From contig NZ_CP011371.1 in NCBI RefSeq assembly GCF_001017435.1, forward strand, positions 2,294,001 to 2,358,000: DNA of 64,000 nt, written 5' to 3'. A program made the position numbers and the translations under genes. Shown in pieces: positions 25,144 through 33,008 of the stretch. Numbering within the stretch: position 1 is the stretch's first letter; every line of letters starts with the position of its first letter. This DNA is from Caldimonas brevitalea. Its GTDB lineage: Bacteria; Pseudomonadota; Gammaproteobacteria; Burkholderiales; Burkholderiaceae_C. A model generated the notes under the pieces. The model was not told where the DNA came from and ran no database searches. It saw only the letters and a program-made list of their open reading frames with translations.

Positions 25144-25794
25144 TCAAGCACCGTCGCGGACGGGGTGGACGACGTTCTTCGCATCCAGCTTCATGATGAA
25201 TTGCAGATACTCCCATGCCATGAAGACAAACTCCGACCCGTCCGCATTGCGCTTGAACCCATAGAGCTTGGGGCAGTTCTTCAAGTGGTCCCGCTCTTTC
25301 CTCTCCACCAGCGATTGCGCGGCCGCCATCAGATCCTCGGTCTTGATCGCGGCCGCCGAGAGCAACCTGCCTCCTTTCTTGTCGAGAAAGGCTTGGATGG
25401 TCAGGTGTGGAAAGAGGAAACCCTCGTCCTTCCGCTCGATGGCATGTAGCCTTTTGTGGTATTCGGTCTCCTTGCCGGACGGCAACTTCAGCCGAATAGA
25501 GAACGAGTCGTGGTCGCGTCCCCACTGCACCCGGCTCGCAAGCCCGCGGATGCCCGAGGAACTGTGCTGGATCTGCCAAGCGTCAATTCCGGCCAGCAAA
25601 TCCAGTTCATCCCTGAAGTTACTTGCAGCAACCGCCTCGACGGGACGGAGTGTGCCTCCGCCAACGAGAGGCAATCGAGACACTTGCGGCCAGACGATGT
25701 CCTGGAAGTCCCGAGCGCTGTCGCTCAAGGCAGCGATGATCTCGCTCGCTGGCGCCCTGGCGGAGAACAGTCGAATGGGGCGTGTGTCGCTCAT
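25144..25794 (-). CDS. Hypothetical protein in the defence region
   Basis: Protein of 216 aa that I do not recognise. It is soluble, with no signal peptide or membrane segment. The sequence is mixed alpha/beta in character: RLPLVGGGTLRPVEAVAASN near 42-61, an IWQIQHSSSG-like region near 73-82, an FSIRLKLPSGKETEYHKRL strand-turn pattern near 99-117, and a Lys/Glu-rich helix at about 163-178. Codon use is normal for the window and the gene is well separated from shadows, so it is likely real. Start ATG 25794 was chosen because the upstream extension to 25875 is Arg/His-rich and unlikely. Convergent with jetD; possibly a further defence or cargo gene. Confidence 0.65.
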   Translation of the reverse strand: MSDTRPIRLFSARAPASEIIAALSDSARDFQDIVWPQVSRLPLVGGGTLRPVEAVAASNFRDELDLLAGIDAWQIQHSSSGIRGLASRVQWGRDHDSFSIRLKLPSGKETEYHKRLHAIERKDEGFLFPHLTIQAFLDKKGGRLLSAAAIKTEDLMAAAQSLVERKERDHLKNCPKLYGFKRNADGSEFVFMAWEYLQFIMKLDAKNVVHPVRDGA

Positions 25795-26265
25795 TCGTCG
25801 GTGCAGTTGCTGGTGTAGGCGGATTGAAGCACAACGTTCAAGCCGACTGGGTAGACCCCACAGACGACCGGGCACTCGTCGCTGCCGTCACCCTTCATCT
25901 CGGGCGGGAAGGTGTCAGTACCGCCTACTTGCGCCACGTGAACCAGCAACTCCTGTCTGAGCGAGTCAGGCGATAAATACCGTCGCGCGCCGCAGTCCGA
26001 CGGCAAACGCGGTTCTGATGCTTCTGAGCAACTGACGTCAGCGCTTTTGGATGTCGAAAGCATTTGGCTCTCGAGTACCGCTCGGCCCTTTTCGCGCCCG
26101 GCACGATGACGCCGTGAAAGGCCCGGGCCAGTTCCTTCTTCCCCCTTGCCCATCTTGCGGAGCTGGTGCAAATGTAGGGGGTGGCGCGGGAGGGGCGTTT
26201 TAGATTGCTGCAGGGGCGTAGCGTCCGCGCGGCCCTACGTCAGGTGGCGCAAGCCTGGCGCGTCG
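25795..26265. other. Intergenic, no recognised gene
   Basis: About 470 bp between the unknown gene and the left tRNA-Asn-derived repeat. A short frame at 25782-25976 (64 codons; DDRALVAAVTLHLG, STAYLRHVNQQLLSE) reads like real protein and may be the tail of a deleted gene, but it lacks a good start and overlaps the start of the neighbouring gene. Nothing else is supported. Confidence 0.4.
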
Positions 26266-26394
26266 ACTGGATATGGAGAATTCTCCAATCGCTTCCCAGT
26301 ACCGGAAACGACGAAGGGGTCAGGCTTGTGGCCTGACCCCTTGATATTTTGGCTCCCCGACCTGGGCTCGAACCAGGGACCTACGGATTAACAG
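26266..26394. repeat. Left copy of tRNA-Asn-derived direct repeat (attachment-site-like)
   Basis: Direct repeat of 28786-28914. The last 85 bp (26310-26394) are identical to the right copy and comprise the hairpin terminator (26316-26340) plus the 3' half of tRNA-Asn, from the CCA end to the anticodon loop. The preceding 44 bp are related but diverged without gaps. The identity stops exactly at the 5' side of the anticodon loop, a common crossover place for tyrosine recombinases. Not a functional tRNA: the 5' half is replaced. Confidence 0.85.
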
Positions 26395-26542
26395 GCCAGT
26401 GGTCGAATCCAGCGCTAGCCCGCATGTTTCCTAGCATTCTTAGGTGCACGTTTCCAATACTTTCGTCTCCGATGCTCAGGTTCTTCCGGGGCTGGGCGCT
26501 GCGCAAATCACTGTATATTGGAACGCCAAGCGGAGGGGTGAC

Positions 26543-27034
26543 ATGGACGAATGGGTCTTGGATCACGGGCTTGCGCAGCCGCAGTACCTGGTCGCAGCCG
26601 AGTTGCTAGACACGGCGCTGAAGCTCTTTTACGTCGGTGAGTGCTACTACGCGGCGCTCCACCTGGCCGGCGGAGCAGAAGAGCTGTTGGCGAAGCTGTT
26701 GGAGGGCCAAGGGCGAACGGCAGCATTCGCTGACATGGTCGAGGCCGTCGTCACGTTGAGCCCCCTCGTCGATCCTGGCGATCCCCTCGACCCGAAATGG
26801 GTGAAGTGGCGCCTCAACGAGGCTCGCAACGCGACGAAGCACGACCGACCGGACGGGCATGTCCGCTTTGACCCGCGGGCGGAGGCCCAGGATCTGCTCG
26901 ATCGCGCTGTTAGCAACTACTATTGCGCAATGGAATATGTCCCGTTGCCGGAAACAGTGCTGATTCGGCGATTCCTTGGGCACGAACATCTGGGCAAATT
27001 GTGGTGCCCGTCCGATCAGCCGGGGACTGGTTGA
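26543..27034 (+). CDS. Putative HEPN-domain protein
   Basis: Small mostly helical protein (163 aa). The segment NEARNATKH contains an RX4H motif (Arg95 to His100), the catalytic signature of HEPN ribonucleases, placed after two long helices (about 15-55) as in HEPN folds. HEPN proteins are frequent in toxin-antitoxin and defence systems, but many are uncharacterised; no antitoxin partner (for example an MNT nucleotidyltransferase) is adjacent. ATG 26543 has gaggggtg upstream; an upstream in-frame ATG at 26444 would start in the tRNA-derived region. Located inside the tRNA-Asn-bounded segment. Confidence 0.6.
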   Translation: MDEWVLDHGLAQPQYLVAAELLDTALKLFYVGECYYAALHLAGGAEELLAKLLEGQGRTAAFADMVEAVVTLSPLVDPGDPLDPKWVKWRLNEARNATKHDRPDGHVRFDPRAEAQDLLDRAVSNYYCAMEYVPLPETVLIRRFLGHEHLGKLWCPSDQPGTG

Positions 27035-27194
27035 AAACGTCCGGCGCCCTTGACACGCTCCAGCTCGCTGCGCATCACCAACCGGCGTCCGCCCGGCTTT
27101 CGGTTCACCAGGATGTTTGCCGGCGATCCTCACGAAGCCGCCCTATCGCGGAGAGGTCGGAGTTACGTGTTCTGCGCCCGATTAGGGCTTACTG

Positions 27195-27638
27195 TCAGCG
27201 CTGCGGGGGCCGCTCTTGTCGGAAGGTCCGATTAGGCTTCGATACGAACCGCTTTACCTGTGCGTTCAGCTCCGCGCTGTGGTAAAGGTCCAGGCATTTC
27301 AGCAGGTCGAACTTCACGCCCTTGACTTCGGGCTCGACCAGCGGGTTGTGATAGTCGCGGGCAAGGTAGCGGTTCACCAATGACATGATCTCATCGGGAC
27401 TGTTTTCCAAGTCGTAGTAGGTCCAGTCTCGCAGCGCACTGACACTGCTGCCTGCATCCGTTGCTGCAGAACGATTGTTTTGGTAGGCAGTGGCGATGCA
27501 TGTGGCCAATACCATGTCCTTGTAGTTCGTCGCATACGTCCGGCCCGCGGCCTCGGGCGAGTCGATGGCACGGTCCTTGGCGCAGGCGGCGCCCGAAACG
27601 GCGAACAGAAGCACCGTAGCAAGACAGCGTCGAATCAT
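27195..27638 (-). CDS. T6SS amidase immunity protein, Tai4 family
   Basis: Periplasmic immunity protein (147 aa) with a clear signal peptide (MIRRCLATVLLFAVSGAACA). The mature part has the Tai4 pattern: TYATNYKDMVLATCIATAYQ, then DWTYYDLENSPDEI and a paired cysteine in FDLLKCLDLYHS. Tai4 proteins bind and block Tae4 amidases in the periplasm. The start ATG overlaps the stop codon of the upstream tae4 gene (ATGA), which couples antidote to toxin. No other T6SS genes are in the window. Confidence 0.85.
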   Translation of the reverse strand: MIRRCLATVLLFAVSGAACAKDRAIDSPEAAGRTYATNYKDMVLATCIATAYQNNRSAATDAGSSVSALRDWTYYDLENSPDEIMSLVNRYLARDYHNPLVEPEVKGVKFDLLKCLDLYHSAELNAQVKRFVSKPNRTFRQERPPQR

Positions 27639-28135
27639 CGCAAACTCCAAAAGTTGGCCCGGTCGGTGCGGTAGTTGACGCCTGGCTCATTGAAGTAGCA
27701 ATGGTCGTAGCAGATGCTGCCGTCCCAGAGGGTGGCATGCCCCCGGGCATCTCTCCAACCCGTCACCTCGAACATGACGACGCCTTTCTTGCCGGCAAGC
27801 TGACCTCCTCCGGGCGGCGGATAAGGCACAACGAGATCCGGTTTGCCCCACTGCTGGGTGAGAAAGCTGATGAGGTCGGGCACCCTGTAGAAGTAGTGCC
27901 GCTTGTCAGCACCCGTTACCGTCGCTTCGGGGCGCGCGGGAATCAGCACGCCCGACTGGTTGAGGATGTAGCTCATCCGCACCGCACAAGTGTTGGTCCA
28001 CTTGTAAGGCGCCGGGGCGTTGATGTTACGGGCGACGGCGCCTCCCACTACCTGGGCCACCTTGCCGCTTGAGTCGGACGGCGAGTAGATACGCAACGAT
28101 GCCGCCCACGCGGCCTCGAAAGTCGGACGTGTCAT
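27635..28135 (-). CDS. tae4: Type VI secretion amidase effector, Tae4 family
   Basis: Peptidoglycan amidase toxin (166 aa), NlpC/P60-related. The catalytic Cys50 lies in WTNTCAVRMSYILN at the start of a helix, and the catalytic His133 is in RGHATLWDG with Asp138 close by, exactly the Tae4 layout. A second pair of cysteines (CYDHCYF) lies near 143-147. Tae4 cleaves the gamma-D-glutamyl-meso-DAP bond in target-cell periplasm after T6SS delivery. It is an orphan: no vgrG, hcp or baseplate genes are nearby, so delivery would need a T6SS elsewhere. Carried with its immunity gene inside the repeat-bounded segment next to tRNA-Asn. Confidence 0.9.
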   Translation of the reverse strand: MTRPTFEAAWAASLRIYSPSDSSGKVAQVVGGAVARNINAPAPYKWTNTCAVRMSYILNQSGVLIPARPEATVTGADKRHYFYRVPDLISFLTQQWGKPDLVVPYPPPGGGQLAGKKGVVMFEVTGWRDARGHATLWDGSICYDHCYFNEPGVNYRTDRANFWSLR

Positions 28136-28785
28136 CTTCTCTCCCTGTTTGATCTAGCGACTCGAAATCATAAGGCGAGGCCGCCGCCGTCTCTTTTTTC
28201 GTGCGTGTCGCTCGCGCATGCGCACGGGTTGGGCCCGAGGCCAAGAGTGCCGACGATCACCAATGCCGGGTTGCTCGCTCGTGTAGCACATGAGCAGGCT
28301 CACGCGCCTGGTCCTGCTTCAGCATGCGAACCGGCAGAGTCCACGCGTCTGCCAAGCGGACTTCGATCCGCAGAGGAGAGGCCGAGGAGCCGTGATGCGC
28401 TGTAGCGCGGCGCATGGGGAAACCGGGCATGTCGGCTGCGGCTAGGCAGGTCTGTGGTGGGGGGATCTGCTCCGCACCGGCCTGTGGCAACCAGGGCAGC
28501 ACGGCTCTTAGGCCCGTTGCCTTCACCGCTTGTTCGGTCGCCCAAAGGCGTTGAGACTGCCGGGCCCCGCCTGCCTTCTCTCGGGCACCGCTAGCGCAGG
28601 AATTGACCGGTGGATGACGAGGACGGCATCAAGGCGCTTGGCCAGCCCGACGAAGTGCTGTGGGCCGGGATGACGGCGCGCGCGGCCTGGCGCAGCTGTT
28701 CCTCAGCCCTGTTCGCCCTCCGGGACAGTGCCCCAGGTGCGGTTCGATCTTGCTTGAGAGGGCCGCGTAGCGGCTTGCCGCGACT
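28136..28785. other. Intergenic, no recognised gene
   Basis: About 650 bp between tae4 and the right tRNA-Asn repeat. Several short open frames exist on both strands but none has a motif, a good start site or a plausible composition. The tae4 promoter should lie near its left end. No integrase or excisionase gene is visible. Confidence 0.4.
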
Positions 28786-28914
28786 ACTGGATATTGGAAA
28801 CTCTCCAATATCTTTCCAATATCGCCAATGACGAAGGGGTCAGGCTTGTGGCCTGACCCCTTGATATTTTGGCTCCCCGACCTGGGCTCGAACCAGGGAC
28901 CTACGGATTAACAG
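28786..28914. repeat. Right copy of tRNA-Asn-derived direct repeat
   Basis: Direct repeat of 26266-26394; the 85 bp at 28830-28914 are identical in both. This copy lies within the intact tRNA-Asn gene and its downstream region. The diverged upstream part contains a perfect 9-bp inverted repeat GATATTGGA-N5-TCCAATATC around 28789-28811, absent as such from the left copy. Confidence 0.85.
28836..28860 (-). terminator. Hairpin downstream of tRNA-Asn
   Basis: Perfect 10-bp stem GGGGTCAGGC / GCCTGACCCC with a 5-base loop, located 9 bp beyond the CCA end of tRNA-Asn. On the tRNA strand it is followed only by TTCG; on the other strand it is followed by a T-rich tail, so it may work in both directions. 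The same hairpin occurs in the left repeat at 26316-26340. Confidence 0.65.
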
Positions 28915-28945
28915 TCCGGCGCTCTACCGACTGAGCTATCGGGGA
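28870..28945 (-). tRNA. tRNA-Asn (anticodon GTT)
   Basis: The complement reads as a full 76-nt cloverleaf: acceptor TCCCCGA paired with TCGGGGA, D arm with AGCTCAGTCGG, anticodon loop CTGTTAA (anticodon GTT), T arm GGTTCGAGCC, and an encoded 3' CCA. The 3' half is duplicated 2.5 kb to the left, so this gene is the likely target of an integrative element. Confidence 0.97.
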
Positions 28946-28981
28946 ACAGAGCCTCGCATTATAGGATGGTTCTTTTGATCT

Positions 28982-31138
28982 TTACAAGTCTGCCTGCAAA
29001 GAAAGTTGAAAACTTCTTGGCGCCAGGGGGTAGAGGTAGACGTGGTTGAACTGGTAGGCCGACTCGCGCCAGGCCTGCTTGTCGAACAGGTTGGTCACGC
29101 CGGCGCGCCAGCGCAGCGTCGTGCCCTGCCACCTGTGTTCCTGCAGCACGGCCATGTCGTAGCGGGTCCACCCGCCGATGCGGGCGCTGTTGTCGGGGTG
29201 GGCCATGCGGTTGCCTTCATACACGGCAGCCGCCAGCACGCTGAGGCCGGTCACCTGCGGTACCGCATAGCGGGCCTGCGCCTTGAGGCTGCGCTTGGGG
29301 ACGTTGGCGGGGCGCTTGCCGTTCACGGCCGGGTCGCGGCTGCCCTCGCGTTCGGCGTCGAGCAACATCGCGCTTGCGTCCAGGCGCCACGCACCGACTC
29401 GCATTGCGCCGGCCGCTTCGACACCGCGATGGCGGGCGCTGCCATCGAAGGCCCAGGTGCAGGGTGTCGGGCTGCACCCGGCCACCGGGCGGTCGATGTC
29501 GAACAGGTTGACGCTCCAGTCGAAGCGGGTGCCGGTGGCCTTGACGCCCACCTCGACCTGGCGGCTCTTCAAGGGCCGCAGCGTCTCGCCTGCGTTGAGG
29601 TAGCGGTCGCTGCGGTTGGCCACCACCTCCGACTCGCTGCCGCGGCCCCAGCTCACATACGCCATGTGCTGCGGCATGAACTGGTAGCTCAACGCGGCCC
29701 ACGGGGTGCTGAACGACTGGTCGTAGTCGGTCGCCTCGGTGCCGTCGGTCTGCACGCTCTCGCGGTGCAAACGGGTATGGCGTAAACCGAGCCAGGCACT
29801 CCACTGGGGGTTGAGTTCGATGGCATCGCGCAAATACCACTCGGTCGAGCGCTCGGTGCGGTTGCGCCCCGGGTAGAGCATGCCCACCGACGGCGGGACC
29901 TCGGTCTGGCCGTCGTCCGTCCCGACGCCGGCGATCTCGTAGATCTGCGGCTCGACGCGGGTCTTGTAGCGGCTCAGCAGCACGCCGGCGGTCAACTGAT
30001 GCTGCAGCGTGCCCGTCGCGAAGCGGCCGTCGGTGTAGAGGTTGAGCGCGTCGGTGCGGCGGCGTTCGTTGTCGCTCACGTACTCCCACACCGTGAATCG
30101 GCCGTCCTCGGTGAAGCGGTCGCACGGGTTGCACTCGTAGCTGACAGGGTCGTACAGCCCTAGCGGAAACGCCATGCGGTCGTCCATGTGCAGGCGCTGG
30201 GTGCCGAAGTGGGCGGTGCCTTGCCACTCGGGGCTGAAGCGGTGTCGCAGTCGCAACGAGGCGGTGTCGCCTTGCATCACCACCGGTTGTGACCAGGGCT
30301 GGTTGTTCAGGTTGGTGCGAGGGTGGTCGGGCTCGGGAACATCGTTGCCGCGCAAGCTGAAGCCGGCCTGGCTGGGTTGGCGGCGCTCGCTCGACTCGAC
30401 CTCGGCCTCGAGCCAGGTGTCAGGGCTCAAGCGCCAATCGCCGGCCACCGCGACGATCCGTCGGTGGCCCTCGGCATCGTGCAACTGCGGCTCGAGATGT
30501 TCGTAAGCGGCGTTCACGCGCAGGCCGAAGCGTTCATCGGCTCCGAAGCGGTCGCCCAGGTCGACGCCCGCCCGCACGCTGCCACGGCTGCGCCAGCCCA
30601 GTTCGACCGAACGGATGCGGCCTTCCGGGCGCTTGACCACATAGTTCACCAGGCCGCCCGGTGCGCTGGTGCCGGCCTGGATGCCGCTGGTGCCCTTGAG
30701 GATTTCGATGGCGGCCTTGTTGTCGAGCGGAATCGAGGTTTCGCCGCTGATCGGCAGGCCGTCGCGCCGGTAGTTGAAGCGGTTGTCGAGCGTATAGCCA
30801 CGCACCGTCAGGTTGTCCCAATAGCCTTCGGCGTTGTACGCATCGCTGATGCTGGCGTCGACGCTGGTGATGTCGGACAAGCGGGTCGCGCCTTGCTCCT
30901 TCAAGGCTTCCAGGGTCAAGACCTTGGCCTGCAGCGGCGATCGGGCCAGCGGGACGTCGCCGAAGCCGGCGACACCGGCACGCGACGTCGGCGACTGCCC
31001 GGTGACGCGCACGGCCGGCAGCTGCGACGGTGTGACGCCGTCGCCGGCTTGCGCCCGGGCCAGTGGCGGCACCAGCAGCGCGCAGGCGAGTGCGACGGGT
31101 GTCAGCCGGCGGAGCAGGTGAGGGGGGTGGCATGCCAT
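28982..31138 (-). CDS. TonB-dependent outer-membrane receptor under TPP riboswitch control (probable thiamine-type substrate)
   Basis: Outer-membrane beta-barrel receptor (718 aa). Signal peptide (MACHPPHLLRRLTPVALACA...), a TonB-box-like LPAVRVTG, a plug domain (DITSVDASISD, WDNLTVRGYTLDN, IEILKGTSGIQAG, APGGLVNYVVKRP), and a 22-strand barrel ending in SFQLSLQADL with the terminal aromatic pattern. By sequence it is of the ferrichrome/siderophore receptor type and would be so named by homology. However, a thiamine pyrophosphate riboswitch precedes it and no Fur box is visible, so it more likely imports thiamine or a precursor. The start ATG 31138 has aagga 7 bp upstream; ATG 31153 is an alternative. 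It stands alone, next to tRNA-Asn. Confidence 0.9.
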   Translation of the reverse strand: MACHPPHLLRRLTPVALACALLVPPLARAQAGDGVTPSQLPAVRVTGQSPTSRAGVAGFGDVPLARSPLQAKVLTLEALKEQGATRLSDITSVDASISDAYNAEGYWDNLTVRGYTLDNRFNYRRDGLPISGETSIPLDNKAAIEILKGTSGIQAGTSAPGGLVNYVVKRPEGRIRSVELGWRSRGSVRAGVDLGDRFGADERFGLRVNAAYEHLEPQLHDAEGHRRIVAVAGDWRLSPDTWLEAEVESSERRQPSQAGFSLRGNDVPEPDHPRTNLNNQPWSQPVVMQGDTASLRLRHRFSPEWQGTAHFGTQRLHMDDRMAFPLGLYDPVSYECNPCDRFTEDGRFTVWEYVSDNERRRTDALNLYTDGRFATGTLQHQLTAGVLLSRYKTRVEPQIYEIAGVGTDDGQTEVPPSVGMLYPGRNRTERSTEWYLRDAIELNPQWSAWLGLRHTRLHRESVQTDGTEATDYDQSFSTPWAALSYQFMPQHMAYVSWGRGSESEVVANRSDRYLNAGETLRPLKSRQVEVGVKATGTRFDWSVNLFDIDRPVAGCSPTPCTWAFDGSARHRGVEAAGAMRVGAWRLDASAMLLDAEREGSRDPAVNGKRPANVPKRSLKAQARYAVPQVTGLSVLAAAVYEGNRMAHPDNSARIGGWTRYDMAVLQEHRWQGTTLRWRAGVTNLFDKQAWRESAYQFNHVYLYPLAPRSFQLSLQADL

Positions 31139-31240
31139 CGTCTTGTCCTTCATTCTCTTTACTTCGATCGACGGCAGGGGCGGCGCGTGCCGGCCGACGC
31201 GGGCGGTGCCGGCGCAGCACGGCATCGCGGTCGACGGGCA

Positions 31241-31331
31241 GATGGCTTCCCTGCGCGAGGATTACCTCAACAGGTTCGAAGGGTTTGTTCTCAGTCGGGC
31301 TCGCACGGTATCGAACGGCCCAACACCCCTA
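31241..31331 (-). promoter_or_regulatory. TPP riboswitch (THI element)
   Basis: Reading the minus strand from 31331 the sequence holds all conserved THI-box blocks in order: AGGGGTG, then ACTGAGA, ACCCTTCGAACCTG, the stem-loop GAGG-TAAT-CCTC closed by CTG/CAG, and CAGGGAAG. The blocks and spacing match the TPP aptamer consensus. The receptor ATG follows about 90-100 nt later. Binding of thiamine pyrophosphate would be expected to reduce expression of the TonB-dependent receptor, by masking translation start or by termination; the mechanism is not resolved. Confidence 0.93.
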
Positions 31332-31406
31332 GCGGATGCGTCCGCATCGGACGCAAAGGCGCATTATCCGGCAGCGCCGGTCGCCGGCCGCAGCGGCGGC
31401 GGACGC

Positions 31407-31430
31407 AAAAAAGCCCGCAGGGCGCGGGCT
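31407..31430 (-). terminator. Rho-independent terminator after the ferredoxin reductase gene
   Basis: On the minus strand a GC-rich stem AGCCCGC / GCGGGCT with a short loop is followed by six T residues. It lies 43 bp beyond the stop codon of the ferredoxin-NADP reductase gene and ends the fdxA-reductase operon before the TPP riboswitch of the next gene. Confidence 0.85.
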
Positions 31431-31472
31431 TGCAGGAAGGAGCAGGAGGGGAGCGTCGGCAACGCCCGCCGC

Positions 31473-32609
31473 TCACTCGTCGAACACCGGCGTCTCCACC
31501 CCCAGCATCTTGTGCAGCTTCGGGCTGGTGGTGGTGTATTGCAGCTGGATGTGTCGGTCGGGAAACACCCGCGGCGCCGCGCCGAAGGCCGCCAGCGCGG
31601 CTTCATGGAAGCCAGACAAGATCAGCTTCTTCTTGCCCGGGTAGGTGTTGATGTCGCCGACGGCGAAGATGCCGGGGATGCTGGTCTCGAACTTCTCGGT
31701 GTCCACCACCACCTGGCGGCGCTCGAGCGCCAGCCCCCAGTCGGCGATCGGGCCGAGCTTGGGGCTCAGGCCGAAGAACACCAGCAAGGCATCCAGCGGC
31801 ACCACCCGCGTCACCGCGTCGGCCCCGGTCACCTTGAGCCCGGTCAGCCGGCCGTTCGACTCTTCGATGCCGGTGGGCTGACCGACCAGGAACTGCATTT
31901 CGTGCGCTTCGCACAGCGCCCGCATGCGGGCCACCGACGCCGGCGCGGCCCGGAAGCCGTCGCGCCGGTGGATCAACACCACGCTGGCGGCCTTGTGGGC
32001 AGTGTGTTGCGCGAAGTGCAGCGCCCAGTCGAGCGCGGAGTCGCCGCCGCCGACGATCACCAGCTGCTTGCCGGCGAACTCGGCCGGGTTGCGCACGCGG
32101 TAGAACAACTGCCGCTCGGCGTATACGTCGAGGCCTTCCACCTTGAGCGCGCGCGGCTGGAAGGCGCCGACGCCGGCGGCGATGAACAAGGTCTTGGTGA
32201 TGAAGTGCAAACCCTTCGACGTCTCGACGTCGAAGCGGCCGTCGTCGCGCCGCTGCACGCCGCTGACTTCCTGGCCGTAATGGAATTGCGCGCCGAAGGG
32301 TTCGATCTGCTGCAGCAGGCGTTCGGTCAGTTCGCGGCCGGTGCACACCGGCACCGCGGGGATGTCGTAGATCGGCTTGTCGGGGTACAGCTCGGCGCAC
32401 TGCCCACCGGGGTAGGCCAGTGCGTCGACGACATGCGCCTTGATCTCCAGCAACCCGAGTTCGAACACCTGGAACAAGCCGACCGGGCCGGCGCCCACGA
32501 TCACGGCGTCGGTCTCGATCGGTGATGCCCCATGCCGGTGCGACGACACCGTTTCACCGGCTGCAGCAGCTGCCGTCAGCAGGGGCTCCATCGCGCCAGG
32601 CTCTGCCAC
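31473..32609 (-). CDS. Ferredoxin--NADP reductase, thioredoxin-reductase-like type
   Basis: FAD flavoprotein (378 aa, usual bacterial length near 340-350, with a 30-residue N-terminal extension). Seen: FAD motif [17 protein letters not shown] (about 36-52), the NADP motif [14 protein letters not shown] (about 190-203), and the second FAD motif [28 protein letters not shown]. The redox CxxC of thioredoxin reductases is missing, the hallmark of this FNR type (also called TrxR-like FNR, COG0492). It transfers electrons between NADPH and ferredoxin. It starts 7 bp after fdxA in the same operon, so the 7Fe ferredoxin is its natural partner. A shorter start at 32591 is possible. Confidence 0.92.
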   Translation of the reverse strand: MAEPGAMEPLLTAAAAAGETVSSHRHGASPIETDAVIVGAGPVGLFQVFELGLLEIKAHVVDALAYPGGQCAELYPDKPIYDIPAVPVCTGRELTERLLQQIEPFGAQFHYGQEVSGVQRRDDGRFDVETSKGLHFITKTLFIAAGVGAFQPRALKVEGLDVYAERQLFYRVRNPAEFAGKQLVIVGGGDSALDWALHFAQHTAHKAASVVLIHRRDGFRAAPASVARMRALCEAHEMQFLVGQPTGIEESNGRLTGLKVTGADAVTRVVPLDALLVFFGLSPKLGPIADWGLALERRQVVVDTEKFETSIPGIFAVGDINTYPGKKKLILSGFHEAALAAFGAAPRVFPDRHIQLQYTTTSPKLHKMLGVETPVFDE

Positions 32610-32616
32610 CGCGCGA

Positions 32617-32940
32617 TCAGCGAACCAGCTCGGACAGCTTGCCGGTCTTGTCCTTCCACTCGTCGGCGTCGGGCAAGGCGGCCTTGCGCTTGGTGATGCT
32701 GGGCCACTTCTTGGCCAGCTCGGCGTTCAGCTGGATGTAGTGCTGCTGGTTACCGGGCACGTCCTCTTCGGGCAGGATGGCGTTGACCGGGCATTCAGGG
32801 ATGCAGACCGCGCAGTCGATGCACTCGTCCGGGTCGATGGCGAGGAAGTTGGGGCCTTCCCGGAAACAGTCCACCGGGCACACGTCCACACAGTCGGTGT
32901 ACTTGCAGCGGATGCAGGCCTCGGTCACTACGTGAGTCAT
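32617..32940 (-). CDS. fdxA: Ferredoxin FdxA, 7Fe type
   Basis: Small electron carrier (107 aa) with one [3Fe-4S] and one [4Fe-4S] cluster. The N-terminal [18 protein letters not shown] and the following [16 protein letters not shown] give the cysteine spacing of the FdxA family. The C-terminal extension ([25 protein letters not shown]) is typical of the group. First gene of the two-gene operon with its NADP reductase. Confidence 0.95.
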   Translation of the reverse strand: MTHVVTEACIRCKYTDCVDVCPVDCFREGPNFLAIDPDECIDCAVCIPECPVNAILPEEDVPGNQQHYIQLNAELAKKWPSITKRKAALPDADEWKDKTGKLSELVR

Positions 32941-33008
32941 ACAAAGTCTCGTATGGGGGTTGGGGGCCGCCGTGGGGGCCGGCCGAGTTCTATGGTCCGC
33001 CGGCGATT

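Noticed and set aside
26146..26391. Open frame ending in LGSNQGPTD
   Set aside because: That tail is the translation of the tRNA-Asn 3' half, a known source of false genes. The frame crosses the terminator hairpin and the tRNA fragment.
28610..28831. Short frame before the right tRNA-Asn repeat
   Set aside because: No motif, no ribosome binding site, and its end runs into the repeat.
28982..31138. Naming the TonB receptor a siderophore receptor and looking for a Fur box
   Set aside because: No Fur-like palindrome was found upstream and a TPP riboswitch is present, so a siderophore role is not supported by context.
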